DNA of 64,000 nucleotides from JAOABC01 sp041287495. Lineage in GTDB: Bacteria; Aquificota; Aquificia; Aquificales; Hydrogenothermaceae. The first letter of the stretch is position 1. Each line of letters starts with the position of its first letter. The stretch covers positions 50,747 through 114,746 of the forward strand of contig JBEULE010000016.1 in NCBI GenBank assembly GCA_041287495.1. Direction: 5' to 3'. This document shows positions 18,178 through 27,817 of this stretch, in pieces. The notes below the pieces were generated by a model. The model did no database searches and was not told the origin of the DNA. It worked only from the letters and a program-made list of their open reading frames with translations. The translations under genes were made by a program, and so were the position numbers.

Positions 18178-18339
18178 TTAATTAAAAAGTTGAGAATGGC
18201 TTCCTATAAATACTAATTCAATTTCTTTTTCCATCATGTAAATAACTAAAATGTCTCCTGCTATATGCAACCCCATAAATCCCTTAAAATTCCAAATCAA
18301 AGGATGATCTTTAATTTTAAGATGGTAAAGACGAATCAT
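18178..18339 (-). pseudogene. C-terminal remnant of a YafQ/RelE-type mRNA interferase toxin
   Basis: A 53-residue ORF between carB and leuS matches only the C-terminal half of YafQ-type toxins: DHPLIWNFKGFMGLH, a HIAGDILVIY stretch and the terminal GSHSQLF. Residues matching the YafQ catalytic histidines, the aspartate and the last phenylalanine are kept, but the N-terminal helices are missing. No antitoxin gene is nearby, and no ribosome binding site precedes its ATG. It follows the carB stop codon in the same frame after two codons. I read it as a decayed toxin; translation by coupling to carB is possible. Confidence 0.55.
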
Positions 18340-18345
18340 TTCAAC

Positions 18346-20025
18346 TTACTCACTTTCCCTGTATAACTCTACAGAGCCATCTTCTCTAACTACACCCATA
18401 AGGCTTTCGTAAGAGGAATAGTAATAAGGTGTAAATGCTTCAAACTCTGCACTACAAGTATCTACAACTTTGTAACTTACCGGAATTCTTCTTTTTCTTA
18501 TCTCTTCTTCTGTAGTTTTAAGTAGTCTTGCAAGTTCTCTATCGGAAAATCCCCACTGTTTTGCTTTTTCAAGTTCATCATCTGTAATTGAGTCTATATC
18601 TTTTGAAGCTAAATACTGTTCATAATATATAATCTCTTTTATCTGGTGTAAAAACCATACATCTATATGGGACATCCTGTTTATCTCTTCAACTGAGTAT
18701 CCTCTTCTGAAACCTTCGGCTATATACCAAAGTCTATCCGGATTAGGTTTTATAATCTTTTCTTTAAGTGTTGTTTCATCTACATTTTCAAGTCCTATAT
18801 AAAACCCGTATCTTCCAAGCTCTAAACTTCTTAAAGCCTTCTGTAAAGACTCTTTAAACGTTCTACCTATAGCCATTACTTCTCCAACAGATTTCATCAT
18901 TGTGGTAAGTGTAGAGTCTGCTTCCGGAAATTTAGCAAAATCAAATCTTGGTATCTTAACAACCACATAATCTATTGTAGGTTCAAAAGAAGCTGGTGTC
19001 TTCTTTGTTATATCATTTGAAAGCTCATCAAGAGTATAACCTACAGCAAGTTTTGCAGCTATTTTTGCTATAGGAAAACCTGTTGCCTTTGAAGCCAAGG
19101 CAGAAGAGCGGGAAACCCTAGGATTCATCTCTATTACATAAAACTCTCCCGTTTTAGGATTCTGAGAAAACTGAACATTTGAACCTCCGGTTTCTACACC
19201 TATCTCTCTTATAACGGCAATAGAGTAATCTCTAAGTATCTGATACTCTCTATCAGATAAGGTCATAGCAGGAGCTACAGTTATGCTATCTCCTGTATGA
19301 ACTCCCATAGGGTCTAAGTTTTCTATGGAACATACAATTACACAGTTATCATTACCATCTCTCATAACTTCCATCTCAAACTCTTTCCAACCTATCACAG
19401 ACTCTTCCAATAAAACCTCTCCAATAGGAGATGCTTCAAGTCCTGCTTTTACTTTTGGGAAAAACTCATCTATGTTATAAGCTATACCTCCACCTGTCCC
19501 TCCCAAGGTGAAGGAAGGTCTTATGATAACCGGAAAACCTATCCATCTGATAACTTCCTCAGCTTCAGCTAAAGATTTAACAACAGCACTTTTTGGCATA
19601 GATAAGCCTATCTTTTCCATAGCTTTCTTAAACAGGTCTCTATCCTCTGCTTTCTTTATAGCTTCGTAGTTTGCACCAATAAGCTTAACATTGTATTTAT
19701 CTAATATTCCCTTCTCATATAGGTCTATTGCTAAATTCAGGGCCGTTTGTCCTCCTAAGGTAGGAAGTATAGCATCAGGTCTTTCTTTCTCTATTATCTT
19801 TTCTAATACGGGAGTTATTAGAGGTTCGATATAAGTCCTATCTGCAATATCTGGGTCTGTCATAATAGTTGCTGGATTTGAATTAACTAATATAACTTTA
19901 TAACCTTCCTCTTTCAAAGCTTTGGCTCCTTGAGTACCAGAGTAATCAAATTCTGCCGCCTGTCCTATAACTATAGGTCCAGATCCTATCAACATTATCT
20001 TTTCTATATCAGTTCTCTTTGGCAT
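18346..20025 (-). CDS. carB1: carbamoyl-phosphate synthase large subunit, N-terminal half
   Basis: The 559-residue protein corresponds to the first half of the roughly 1,070-residue CarB: the ATP-grasp carboxyphosphate domain (GSGPIVIGQAAEFDYSG, EVMRDG, EMNPRVSRSSALASKATG) plus the oligomerisation domain ending in PYYYSSYE. The carbamoyl-phosphate (second ATP-grasp) half is not here and must be encoded elsewhere. Split carB genes are known in Aquifex and methanogens. An AGAGGT site precedes the ATG. The stop is real, since a different gene remnant follows. Confidence 0.93.
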   Translation of the reverse strand: MPKRTDIEKIMLIGSGPIVIGQAAEFDYSGTQGAKALKEEGYKVILVNSNPATIMTDPDIADRTYIEPLITPVLEKIIEKERPDAILPTLGGQTALNLAIDLYEKGILDKYNVKLIGANYEAIKKAEDRDLFKKAMEKIGLSMPKSAVVKSLAEAEEVIRWIGFPVIIRPSFTLGGTGGGIAYNIDEFFPKVKAGLEASPIGEVLLEESVIGWKEFEMEVMRDGNDNCVIVCSIENLDPMGVHTGDSITVAPAMTLSDREYQILRDYSIAVIREIGVETGGSNVQFSQNPKTGEFYVIEMNPRVSRSSALASKATGFPIAKIAAKLAVGYTLDELSNDITKKTPASFEPTIDYVVVKIPRFDFAKFPEADSTLTTMMKSVGEVMAIGRTFKESLQKALRSLELGRYGFYIGLENVDETTLKEKIIKPNPDRLWYIAEGFRRGYSVEEINRMSHIDVWFLHQIKEIIYYEQYLASKDIDSITDDELEKAKQWGFSDRELARLLKTTEEEIRKRRIPVSYKVVDTCSAEFEAFTPYYYSSYESLMGVVREDGSVELYRESE

Positions 20026-20074
20026 ACTATACCTCTTGAAAATTTTAGAAAATATTTTAACCTAAAAGAAAAAT

Positions 20075-20103
20075 TTGCATTTTGGTTAAAAAGTTTATAT
20101 AAT
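20075..20103 (+). promoter_or_regulatory. promoter of tRNA-Leu
   Basis: TTGCAT at 20075-20080 and a perfect TATAAT at 20098-20103 are separated by 17 bases, ending 16 bases before the mature tRNA 5' end. Confidence 0.7.
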
Positions 20104-20119
20104 ATAATTTACATCTTGT

Positions 20120-20206
20120 GGGAAAGTGGCGGAACTGGCAGACGCGAGGGACTTAAAATCCCTTGGGGGCAACCCCGTGAGGGTTCGATTCCCTCCTTTC
20201 CCACCA
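20120..20206 (+). tRNA. tRNA-Leu (anticodon UAA)
   Basis: This 87-base class II tRNA has the acceptor pair GGGAAAG/CTTTCCC, a D-arm with the usual leucine GGCGGAA start, an anticodon loop CTTAAAA (UAA), a long variable arm, GGTTCGATTCC in the T-arm, discriminator A and an encoded CCA. Confidence 0.96.
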
Positions 20207-20214
20207 TCTAAAAA

Positions 20215-20243
20215 TTCACTTAAATCCTCAACTATGTTATAAT
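20215..20243 (+). promoter_or_regulatory. probable promoter of rpsO-pnp
   Basis: TTCACT at 20215-20220 and TATAAT at 20238-20243 are spaced 17 bases apart, about 42 bases before the rpsO start codon. Confidence 0.5.
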
Positions 20244-20285
20244 ATTTCTCTAAGATTTCTAATTTTATTTATTAAGGAGGTTTAG

Positions 20286-20570
20286 ATGTCTATAACTGCT
20301 GAGAAAAAGAGAGAGTTGATTAAAAAGTTTGCCATCCATGAAAACGATACAGGTTCTCCTGAAGTCCAGATAGCAATACTTACAGAGAGAATCAAAAACT
20401 TAACAGAGCATATAAAGGCAAACAAAAAAGACCTTCACTCAAGAAGAGGTCTGATAGGACTTGTTAACAAAAGGAGAAAACTTCTCAAATATTTAAAGAG
20501 AGAAAGTGAAGAAAGATACAAAAAGATAGTAGAAGCTCTCGGTTTAAGAGAATCTGCTGACGAAAAATAA
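20286..20570 (+). CDS. rpsO: 30S ribosomal protein S15
   Basis: This 94-residue protein binds the central domain of 16S rRNA. The HENDTGSPEVQIAILTERI opening and the HSRRGLIGLVNKRRKLLKYL core are diagnostic. The ATG follows a strong AAGGAGGT site. It heads the conserved rpsO-pnp pair, 18 bases before pnp. Confidence 0.97.
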   Translation: MSITAEKKRELIKKFAIHENDTGSPEVQIAILTERIKNLTEHIKANKKDLHSRRGLIGLVNKRRKLLKYLKRESEERYKKIVEALGLRESADEK

Positions 20571-20588
20571 TAAATACACGGAGATAAT

Positions 20589-22700
20589 ATGGATGAGATT
20601 AAAGTCCAAACCGTTTTAAACGGTACTCCATTTTACATAGAGACAGGCTATTTTGCCGGTCAATCAAATGGGGCAGTAATAGTTAGACAGGGGGATACAG
20701 CAGTTTTGGTTACAGCTGTTATGTCCGAGGAACCTCAAGCTGATATAGATTTTCTTCCACTTACAGTAGAGTATAGGGAAAAGCATTACGCTTACGGTAA
20801 AATTCCTGGTGGATTTATAAAGAGAGAAGGAAAACCAACAGATAGGGAGATTTTAGTTGCAAGAAATATAGATAGGTCTATAAGACCTATATTCCCTAAG
20901 GGATTTTACAACGATGTAATAATAACGGCATACACTCTTTCAGCTGATGATCAGTTTGATCCAGATGTTCTTGGAATAGTAGGAGCTTCTGCTGCACTTC
21001 ATATAAGTGATATTCCTTTTGAGGGACCTATAGCAGGTGTAAGAGTATGTAGGGTAGATGGAGAGTTTATTGTAAACCCAACATACCAACAGAAAAATAT
21101 AGCAGACCTTGAGATAGTAGTTGCCGGGTCAAAAGATGCAATAGTTATGGTTGAAGGTGGTGCTAAAGAGGTTCCAGAAGAGATTATCCTTGAAGCAATG
21201 TTATTTGGACATCAAGAGATAAAGAAATTAATAGACCTTCAAGAAGAATTAAGGGCAAAGTATTCAAAACCAAAAGTAGAAGTTTCTGTAGATGAAGAAG
21301 CTGAAATTTTAAAAGAGAAGATAAAAGATTATTCTTATGAAAAAATAAAGCAAGCATTTCTGATAGAGGATAAAAAACAGAGAAACAAAGCTATAGCCAA
21401 CATATTTGAAGAAACTATAGCTGCTTTAGAAATTCCAGAAGAGAAGAAGAAAAAAGCTTCTTTCCTATATAAAGATGTGGTCAGTAATGTAATGAGAGAC
21501 CAGATACTCTTTGAAGGAAGGAGAATAGATGGAAGAAAACCAGAAGAGATAAGACCTATTTGGATAAAGGTTGGAGTATTCCCGAGAAATCATGGATCTG
21601 CTATATTTACAAGAGGACAAACTCAGGCATTTGTTACAACAACACTCGGCACACTTTCAGAAGGACAGATAGAGGAGAGTATCGAAGCCGGTGAAGTTAT
21701 GAAGAGGTTTATACTTCACTATAACTTCCCACCTTTCAGTACAGGTGAAGCAAAACCTCTGAGAGCAACTTCCAGAAGAGAGATAGGACACGGAAATTTA
21801 GCAGAGAGAGCATTAGAACCACTAATTCCTTCAGAAGAAGATTTTCCTTATACAATAAGAGTTGTTTCAGATATTCTTGAGTCAAACGGGTCAACCTCTA
21901 TGGCTACAGTTTGTGGTGGGTCCTTATCACTATTCGATGCCGGTGTCCCTATGAAAAAACATGTAGCTGGTATAGCTATGGGTTTGATAAAAGGACAAGA
22001 TAGATTTGTCATCTTATCAGATATACTCGGAGATGAGGACCATCTTGGAGATATGGACTTTAAAGTGGCTGGAACAAGAGATGGTGTAACATCTATTCAG
22101 ATGGATATAAAAGTAAAAGGTTTAACAAAAGAAATATTACATCAAGCTCTAATACAGGCAAGGGAAGGAAGGAATTACATACTTGACCTTATGTATAAGG
22201 CAATTCCTGAACCACGTAAAGAACTATCTCCATACGCTCCAACCGTGACAAAATTGAGAGTTTTACCTGAAAAGATAAGTCTTATAATAGGACCTGCTGG
22301 AAAGAACATCAAGAAGATAATAGAGGAAACAGGAGTTAAGATAGATATTGAACCTGATGGTCTTGTTAAGATATATGCTCTCCATAAAGCAGCAGCAGAA
22401 AAGGCTGTGTCAATGATAAATGAGCTTATTATGGATATTGAAGAAGGGGAAGTATATCTTGGAAAAGTAACCAGAGTTGAAGACTACGGGGCTTTCCTTG
22501 AACTTATGCCTGGAAGATTATCCCTACTACATATATCTCAGATTACCGGAGATAGATTAAAGTCAGCAAAAGATGTCATAAAAGTAGGAGATATTCTCAA
22601 AGTTAAAGTTACAGAGATAGATGAGCAAGGTAGAATAAAAGTATCCCTAAAAGATGCTCCTGAAAATATAGAACCTAAAAACAAATTTATGTTTGAGTAA
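20589..22700 (+). CDS. pnp: polynucleotide phosphorylase
   Basis: The 703-residue 3'-5' exoribonuclease has two RNase PH domains separated by a helical linker. The second carries the phosphate and catalytic region GDEDHLGDMDFKVAGT. A KH domain (IIGPAGKNIKKIIEE) and an S1 domain (GKVTRVEDYGAFLELMPG) follow. It degrades and tails RNA, usually within a degradosome. The gene order after rpsO matches most bacteria. Confidence 0.97.
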   Translation: MDEIKVQTVLNGTPFYIETGYFAGQSNGAVIVRQGDTAVLVTAVMSEEPQADIDFLPLTVEYREKHYAYGKIPGGFIKREGKPTDREILVARNIDRSIRPIFPKGFYNDVIITAYTLSADDQFDPDVLGIVGASAALHISDIPFEGPIAGVRVCRVDGEFIVNPTYQQKNIADLEIVVAGSKDAIVMVEGGAKEVPEEIILEAMLFGHQEIKKLIDLQEELRAKYSKPKVEVSVDEEAEILKEKIKDYSYEKIKQAFLIEDKKQRNKAIANIFEETIAALEIPEEKKKKASFLYKDVVSNVMRDQILFEGRRIDGRKPEEIRPIWIKVGVFPRNHGSAIFTRGQTQAFVTTTLGTLSEGQIEESIEAGEVMKRFILHYNFPPFSTGEAKPLRATSRREIGHGNLAERALEPLIPSEEDFPYTIRVVSDILESNGSTSMATVCGGSLSLFDAGVPMKKHVAGIAMGLIKGQDRFVILSDILGDEDHLGDMDFKVAGTRDGVTSIQMDIKVKGLTKEILHQALIQAREGRNYILDLMYKAIPEPRKELSPYAPTVTKLRVLPEKISLIIGPAGKNIKKIIEETGVKIDIEPDGLVKIYALHKAAAEKAVSMINELIMDIEEGEVYLGKVTRVEDYGAFLELMPGRLSLLHISQITGDRLKSAKDVIKVGDILKVKVTEIDEQGRIKVSLKDAPENIEPKNKFMFE

Positions 22701-22707
22701 AAAATAA

Positions 22708-22727
22708 GACAGGCTTTTTAGCCTGTC
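22708..22727 (-). terminator. Rho-independent terminator of dprA
   Basis: A 7-bp stem GACAGGC/GCCTGTC with a 6-base loop is followed, on the minus strand, by a T-rich run. The stop codon of dprA lies in the loop. On the plus strand there is no T-run, so it would be a weak terminator for pnp. Confidence 0.65.
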
Positions 22728-23785
22728 CTGTAATAAAATCCACCTTCCTCCTTTATAATCCCCTTTAAAGTCATCTCTAAGAGTATAGAATCAATTTCCG
22801 GATTAAAATCAAACTCTTCCAATATCTGGTCTATATGTTTAGGTGAAGTAAGTAAAGAAAGTATCTTCTCTTCTACATCTGTTAATGTCATATATTCTTT
22901 TTCAACAAAGTTAGACAAAAAGGGAACTTCTTTAAATATATCATCAACAGATAAAATAGGTATAGCAATACCCTGTTTTATAAGAAGATTATTCCCCAAT
23001 GTAGATTCTTGATTTAAATTTCCGGGAGGTGTAAATACAACTCTAGAATAACCGTCAGCATATTTTGCAGTTATTAGACTTCCAGAACGTAATCCAGCTT
23101 CTAAAACAATAGTTCCATAAGAAATTCCGGCTATAACTCTGTTTCTCTGTGGGAAGGTGTATTTAGATGGCTTTGTTCCCAATGGAAATTCTGATATTAA
23201 ACAGCCATTACTTACTATCTTTTCATACAGACCCTTATTTTGGGAAGGGAAAATAAAATCAATACCATGTCCTAAAACAGCAGTGGTAAAACTTCCTTCT
23301 TCTAGTGCAACCTTATGAGCCATAGAATCTATACCGAAGGCAAGTCCGGAAACTATATTTACCTCTTCTTTAGCAAGAGGTCTAACAATATTCTCTACTA
23401 AGAACTTACCATATACAGATGGATTTCTCGTCCCAACAACAGATAAAGTATTTTGAGGAATAGGGAAATTTCCTTTTACATACAAAATAGGTGGTGGATC
23501 CGGTATCTCTTTAAGAAGTTTAGGATAGTCTGAATTTGATAGAGGAACTATCTTAACACCTAATTTATTAGCTTTTTCTATCTGCCTATAACCATCCTCT
23601 AAATCTCTATCAGATATAGATTCAACAGCCTGAATCAGATTTTTACTTATATCATTAAGTTTATGTATGTTTTCAACAGCTAAAGTAGCAGATCCAAATT
23701 TTTCTACTAAAATCTTGAATATCCTATATCCTATCCCCTTTACTTTGGAAAGAGCTAGGCTAAAGGCTATTTCCCTCTCTAACAT
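22718..23785 (-). CDS. dprA: DNA processing protein A (transformation, RecA loader)
   Basis: The 355-residue protein has an N-terminal SAM-like helical domain, the DprA Rossmann core with VVGTRNPSVYGK and GLAFGIDSMAHKVALE, and a C-terminal winged-helix-like domain. DprA binds incoming single-stranded DNA and loads RecA during natural transformation. It stands alone, ending in its own terminator. Confidence 0.93.
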   Translation of the reverse strand: MLEREIAFSLALSKVKGIGYRIFKILVEKFGSATLAVENIHKLNDISKNLIQAVESISDRDLEDGYRQIEKANKLGVKIVPLSNSDYPKLLKEIPDPPPILYVKGNFPIPQNTLSVVGTRNPSVYGKFLVENIVRPLAKEEVNIVSGLAFGIDSMAHKVALEEGSFTTAVLGHGIDFIFPSQNKGLYEKIVSNGCLISEFPLGTKPSKYTFPQRNRVIAGISYGTIVLEAGLRSGSLITAKYADGYSRVVFTPPGNLNQESTLGNNLLIKQGIAIPILSVDDIFKEVPFLSNFVEKEYMTLTDVEEKILSLLTSPKHIDQILEEFDFNPEIDSILLEMTLKGIIKEEGGFYYRTG

Positions 23786-23842
23786 ACATTACTCCTTATT
23801 TTTTATGCTAAAATTATAACAGTAAAAAATAAAGGGAGAAAA

Positions 23843-24493
23843 ATGGAAGAAAAAGGAGCGATAAAAGATCTTATAGATAAGATTAAAAAAGATAAAAAAT
23901 TAGAGGTTTATCTCTTTTACCAAGAAGCTCCAATAAGACAAATTTTAGAAGTAAGTGATATACACGAAGCAAAAAAACAGGTAGAGTTTAAAATAAATGG
24001 TAAAATTGAAGCAGCTGTTAATGAATCAAAAGAACTTTATACAAAAATCAACAATGAGATACTTATCCTAAGGCCTCTAATTTGGAATAGAGAGTTTCTG
24101 ATCACCTCTTTTCCGTCGTTTGCTATAGAGCCTAAGTTAAAGAGAGGTTATCCAAGGGTTAAATGTTCAAATAAAAATCCGATAACTATGGAGGACAATA
24201 AACTTGGATTATGTCTAACTATAAGGGATATATCAGAAGGAGGCATAGGCTTCAAAGTAGATAAAAGTGTAGATATCAAGGAAAACGATATCCATAATGT
24301 AAAACTTAACATAAACGGGAAAAAATATGATGCTAAAATTAAAATTTTGTATAAAACCCAAACTAATGAAAATTTAAACAAAATAGGTGCTAAATTTATA
24401 GACCCATCTGCAAAACTTCAAGATGCAATAGCTAAGTATGTTTTTGATAGACAGACGGAGATAGCAAGGATATTAAACAACTTCAAAGATTAA
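23843..24493 (+). CDS. PilZ-domain (YcgR-like) c-di-GMP receptor
   Basis: The 216-residue protein has an N-terminal YcgR-like beta domain (about 1-95) and a PilZ domain with RGYPR (the RxxxR motif) and DISEGGIG (the (D/N)xSxxG motif), the residues that hold cyclic di-GMP. It would modulate motility or surface attachment. It is a single gene between dprA and queE, converging on the latter with a 4-base overlap. Confidence 0.85.
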   Translation: MEEKGAIKDLIDKIKKDKKLEVYLFYQEAPIRQILEVSDIHEAKKQVEFKINGKIEAAVNESKELYTKINNEILILRPLIWNREFLITSFPSFAIEPKLKRGYPRVKCSNKNPITMEDNKLGLCLTIRDISEGGIGFKVDKSVDIKENDIHNVKLNINGKKYDAKIKILYKTQTNENLNKIGAKFIDPSAKLQDAIAKYVFDRQTEIARILNNFKD

Positions 24494-25146
24494 GGAAGAT
24501 TTAGGACTTTATGACACTGTGGTATTATCCTACTTTCAACACCTAACTTTAAAAGTTCATCCTGGATAACTAAAGCTTTTTCGACCATCTCTCTCTTATT
24601 ACTTTCTGGCTGTAAAACAATAGTATCATTCTTTAGAATATCTATATACTCTGTTTTAACTATATCGGAAAGTTTTATATTCTCATCTATGACAAATTTA
24701 AGCTCACTTATATACGGAAGTAACTTTCTATGGACAAAGTAAAAAGGTGGTTTTGGAGAACAAGTTATGTATATCTTCGACCAATCAAGGTTTTCTAAAT
24801 TTTCATTCCACAAGGTACCGTTAGTTTCTATAAATACATTCAAACCTTCTTCTATAAACTTTTTAACAAGAATATGTAGATTTTCATTAAAGAATGGCTC
24901 TCCACCTGTTATACAAACTCTATTTATACCGTAATGTTTAACTTTTTCAACTACTGTATCTAAATCTATCTCTACGAAACTTGCTCCATCGTAGGAGTAG
25001 GTTGTATCACACCAGCTACATCTTAAATTACAACCTTCAAGTCTTACAAAAACAACCGGAAGACCAACCCATCTTCCTTCACCTTCAACACTTCTAAAAA
25101 TCTCTACAACTTTAAATTTATACAGGTCTTTCTTCAACAACTTCAT
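24490..25146 (-). CDS. queE: 7-carboxy-7-deazaguanine synthase
   Basis: This 218-residue radical SAM enzyme makes CDG in queuosine biosynthesis. The N-terminal FRSVEGEGRWVGLP and the cluster motif CNLRCSWCDTTYS identify QueE, and ITGGEPF is the SAM-binding glycine motif. The start overlaps the infB end by 29 bases, so it forms the tail of the rimP-nusA-infB operon. Confidence 0.92.
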   Translation of the reverse strand: MKLLKKDLYKFKVVEIFRSVEGEGRWVGLPVVFVRLEGCNLRCSWCDTTYSYDGASFVEIDLDTVVEKVKHYGINRVCITGGEPFFNENLHILVKKFIEEGLNVFIETNGTLWNENLENLDWSKIYITCSPKPPFYFVHRKLLPYISELKFVIDENIKLSDIVKTEYIDILKNDTIVLQPESNKREMVEKALVIQDELLKLGVESRIIPQCHKVLNLP

Positions 25147-27817
25147 AAGCTTCTATTTGGTCTCCTACTTTAATATCATTAAAGTTCTTCAAAGTAAGAC
25201 CACATTCATATCCTCTTTGGACTTCTTTCACATCTTCTTTAAATCTTTTTAGTGAGTTTATCTCTCCATCATATATGACTATTCCGTTTCTTACTAACCT
25301 TGCTTTTGCATTTCTCTTAATAACTCCTTCTGTAACATAACATCCAGCTATAGTTCCTATAGATTTTGCTTTAAATATCTGTCTAACTTCTGCAACTCCT
25401 AATAGTACCTCTCTAAGTGTAGGAGCAAGCATTCCCTTCATAGCTTTTTCAAGGTCTTCTATAGCCTGATATATTATGTTATACAGTTTTATATCAACAT
25501 TCTCTTCTTCTGCTGCTTTTCTGGCTCCGGCATCTGGTCTAACATTAAATCCTATTATAATTGCATTTGAAGCAGCTGCTAACATAACATCACTCTCTGT
25601 TATAGGTCCAACTGCTGTGTGTATAATGTTTATAGTTACTTCATTAAATTTAGAAGCAAGGTCTTCTATAGATTTTTTAAGAGCTTCCAAAGAGCCTTGA
25701 ACATCAGCTTTTATAATAAGATTTATCTCTTTAACTTCACTTAAATTTTCAAGATGTATCCTTGTTCTCTTTGCGAGAAGTTCTTCTTCTCTTCTCTGTT
25801 TTCTTATCTCTGCAAGTTGTTTAGCTTCTCTTTCAGTTGCTTTAGCTATAAATTTATCACCAGCAGAAGGAACTTCATCAAAACCAAGGACTTCAACGGG
25901 GGTTCCCGGTCCTGCAGATTTTAATCTCTCACCTCTTTCATTAAACAGAGCTTTAACTTTGCCCCAGCTATACCCTGCAACAAAGTAATCTCCAACATGT
26001 AAAGTTCCGTTTTCTATTAATACAGTAGCAACAGGTCCTTTTTTAGGGTCAAGTTTTGACTCTATAACTGTTCCTACAGCCAATCTGTCTGGATTTGCCT
26101 TAAGTTCCAGCATATCTGCAACAAGTAGGACCATCTCAAGAAGTTCTTCTACATTTTTTCCAGTTTTTGCAGATATATCAACAAATACAGTATCTCCACC
26201 CCATTCTTCCGGAATCAAACCATACTGTGTTAATTCTTGTCTGACCCTCATAGGGTCTGCACCTGGTTTATCTATCTTGTTAACAGCAACTACTATCGGT
26301 ACTTTTGCATTTTTTGCGTGGTTTATAGCTTCAACAGTTTGAGGTTTTACACCATCATCAGCTGCAACTACAAGAATAGCAATATCTGCTACTTTTGAAC
26401 CTCTTGCTCTTAAAGTTGTAAATGCTTCGTGCCCTGGTGTATCAAGAAATGTTATCTCTCTACCGTTAGGCAAGGTTATTTTGTATGCACCTATATGCTG
26501 AGTTATACCTCCGTGTTCTCTTGCTGCTACATCTGTTTTTCTTATTGTGTCTAAGAGTGTAGTTTTTCCGTGGTCAACATGTCCCATAACTGTTACAACA
26601 GGAGGCCTTGGAACAAGGTTTCCCTCTTCTATAACTTCTTCTTCTAATTTTTCTTTAATTTCTTCTTCTTTTTCTTCACCTTCTATCTTTATCTCTGCAA
26701 GATAGCCGTGAGATTCAGCTATCTCTAAAGCTATCTTAGGGTCTATAGTTTGGTTTATAGTAGCAAGTATCTTTTTCTGTAAAAGGTCCATAAGTATCTG
26801 ATTAACAGGTAAATTTAACATATCAGCAAGTTCTCTTACTGTTATAACTTCCGGAATATATACTATCTTTAAATCTTCTTCTTTTGAGACTTCTTCTTCC
26901 TTTTCTTTCCTTTGTTGCTTTTTCTTCTTAGGATGGCTCTCCATAAGCTTTCTGAGAGCTTCCATCTCTTCTTTTTCTTCTTTTATTCTTCTCTCTCTTT
27001 CCTCTTTAGTCTCTTTTTTATCAGGTTTTTTCTCTTCTTTTATAGATTGAGGGATAATAGGAGCAAACTTTTCCTCTCTTGGAAGCTTTTCTTGAGGCTT
27101 CCTTTCTTCTATATTTCTCTCTTCTTTTTTTTCAAAAGTTTTTTTAAATTCTTTTCTTTGTTCTCTTTCTCTATCTTCTCTTCTTTCATAAGGTTTCTTT
27201 TCATAATGTTTCTTTTCGAATTTTTCCTTCTTTGCTTCAGGTTTTTTTCTTTCTTCAAACCTTCTTTTCTCTTTCCTTATGTATCTTGTTTCCTCTGTAA
27301 CAGTCCCTTCTATAACTACTGGCTCTTCCTTTTCTACCGGTACAACTTCTTCCTTCACTGTTTCTACAGGTTTAGTTTCTACCTTCTCTTCAACTTTTAC
27401 CTCTTTAATAGTTTCTACTACCTCTTCTCTTTCTTTTACTTTTTCTTTCATTTTTTCTTCTTTCTTTTGAGCTATCAAATTATATAAGTCATCAACAAAC
27501 TTTTGAGGTACAACAGTAAAGTTTGTCAACTCTCCTTCGTATCCTAAACTTTTTAAAAGAGATGACAACTCCTCGAAAGTTATACCTAACTTATGATAAA
27601 GGTCAAAAGCTTTTACTCCCTTTGGTTCTTCAACCTTAGGTTTTTCTCCAACCTCTTTTTCCTCTATAGGAAACCTTAATCTTATTATCTCAATTTCATC
27701 TTCAGAGAGTTTATCGTTTACCTTTATCTTCTTACCAGTTTCTTCAAAAATTATATTTTTTATCTCATCAACAGATATTCCAAACTCTTCTGCTACTTGT
27801 TTAACATTTTTCTTCAA
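25118..27817 (-). CDS. infB: translation initiation factor IF-2
   Basis: The 899-residue GTPase recruits initiator tRNA. Two N-terminal IF2N-like helical domains flank a low-complexity Lys/Glu/Arg-rich region (about 125-310). The G domain carries GHVDHGKTTL, DTPGHEAF and NKIDKPGA, followed by domains II-IV. The long basic/acidic stretch creates spurious long phenylalanine-rich frames on the other strand. It overlaps ylxQ by 17 bases. Confidence 0.97.
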   Translation of the reverse strand: MKKNVKQVAEEFGISVDEIKNIIFEETGKKIKVNDKLSEDEIEIIRLRFPIEEKEVGEKPKVEEPKGVKAFDLYHKLGITFEELSSLLKSLGYEGELTNFTVVPQKFVDDLYNLIAQKKEEKMKEKVKEREEVVETIKEVKVEEKVETKPVETVKEEVVPVEKEEPVVIEGTVTEETRYIRKEKRRFEERKKPEAKKEKFEKKHYEKKPYERREDREREQRKEFKKTFEKKEERNIEERKPQEKLPREEKFAPIIPQSIKEEKKPDKKETKEERERRIKEEKEEMEALRKLMESHPKKKKQQRKEKEEEVSKEEDLKIVYIPEVITVRELADMLNLPVNQILMDLLQKKILATINQTIDPKIALEIAESHGYLAEIKIEGEEKEEEIKEKLEEEVIEEGNLVPRPPVVTVMGHVDHGKTTLLDTIRKTDVAAREHGGITQHIGAYKITLPNGREITFLDTPGHEAFTTLRARGSKVADIAILVVAADDGVKPQTVEAINHAKNAKVPIVVAVNKIDKPGADPMRVRQELTQYGLIPEEWGGDTVFVDISAKTGKNVEELLEMVLLVADMLELKANPDRLAVGTVIESKLDPKKGPVATVLIENGTLHVGDYFVAGYSWGKVKALFNERGERLKSAGPGTPVEVLGFDEVPSAGDKFIAKATEREAKQLAEIRKQRREEELLAKRTRIHLENLSEVKEINLIIKADVQGSLEALKKSIEDLASKFNEVTINIIHTAVGPITESDVMLAAASNAIIIGFNVRPDAGARKAAEEENVDIKLYNIIYQAIEDLEKAMKGMLAPTLREVLLGVAEVRQIFKAKSIGTIAGCYVTEGVIKRNAKARLVRNGIVIYDGEINSLKRFKEDVKEVQRGYECGLTLKNFNDIKVGDQIEAYEVVEERPV

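Noticed and set aside
19930..20211. Frame spanning the carB start and tRNA-Leu
   Set aside because: It runs through the tRNA gene and into carB antisense; the region is fully explained by those genes.
22708..22727. Hairpin as terminator for pnp
   Set aside because: The T-run is on the minus-strand side, so it serves dprA; pnp has no T-run after the stem.
26912..27487. Long phenylalanine-rich frame on the plus strand
   Set aside because: It lies opposite the Lys/Glu-rich low-complexity part of infB; the composition is a direct reflection of that stretch.
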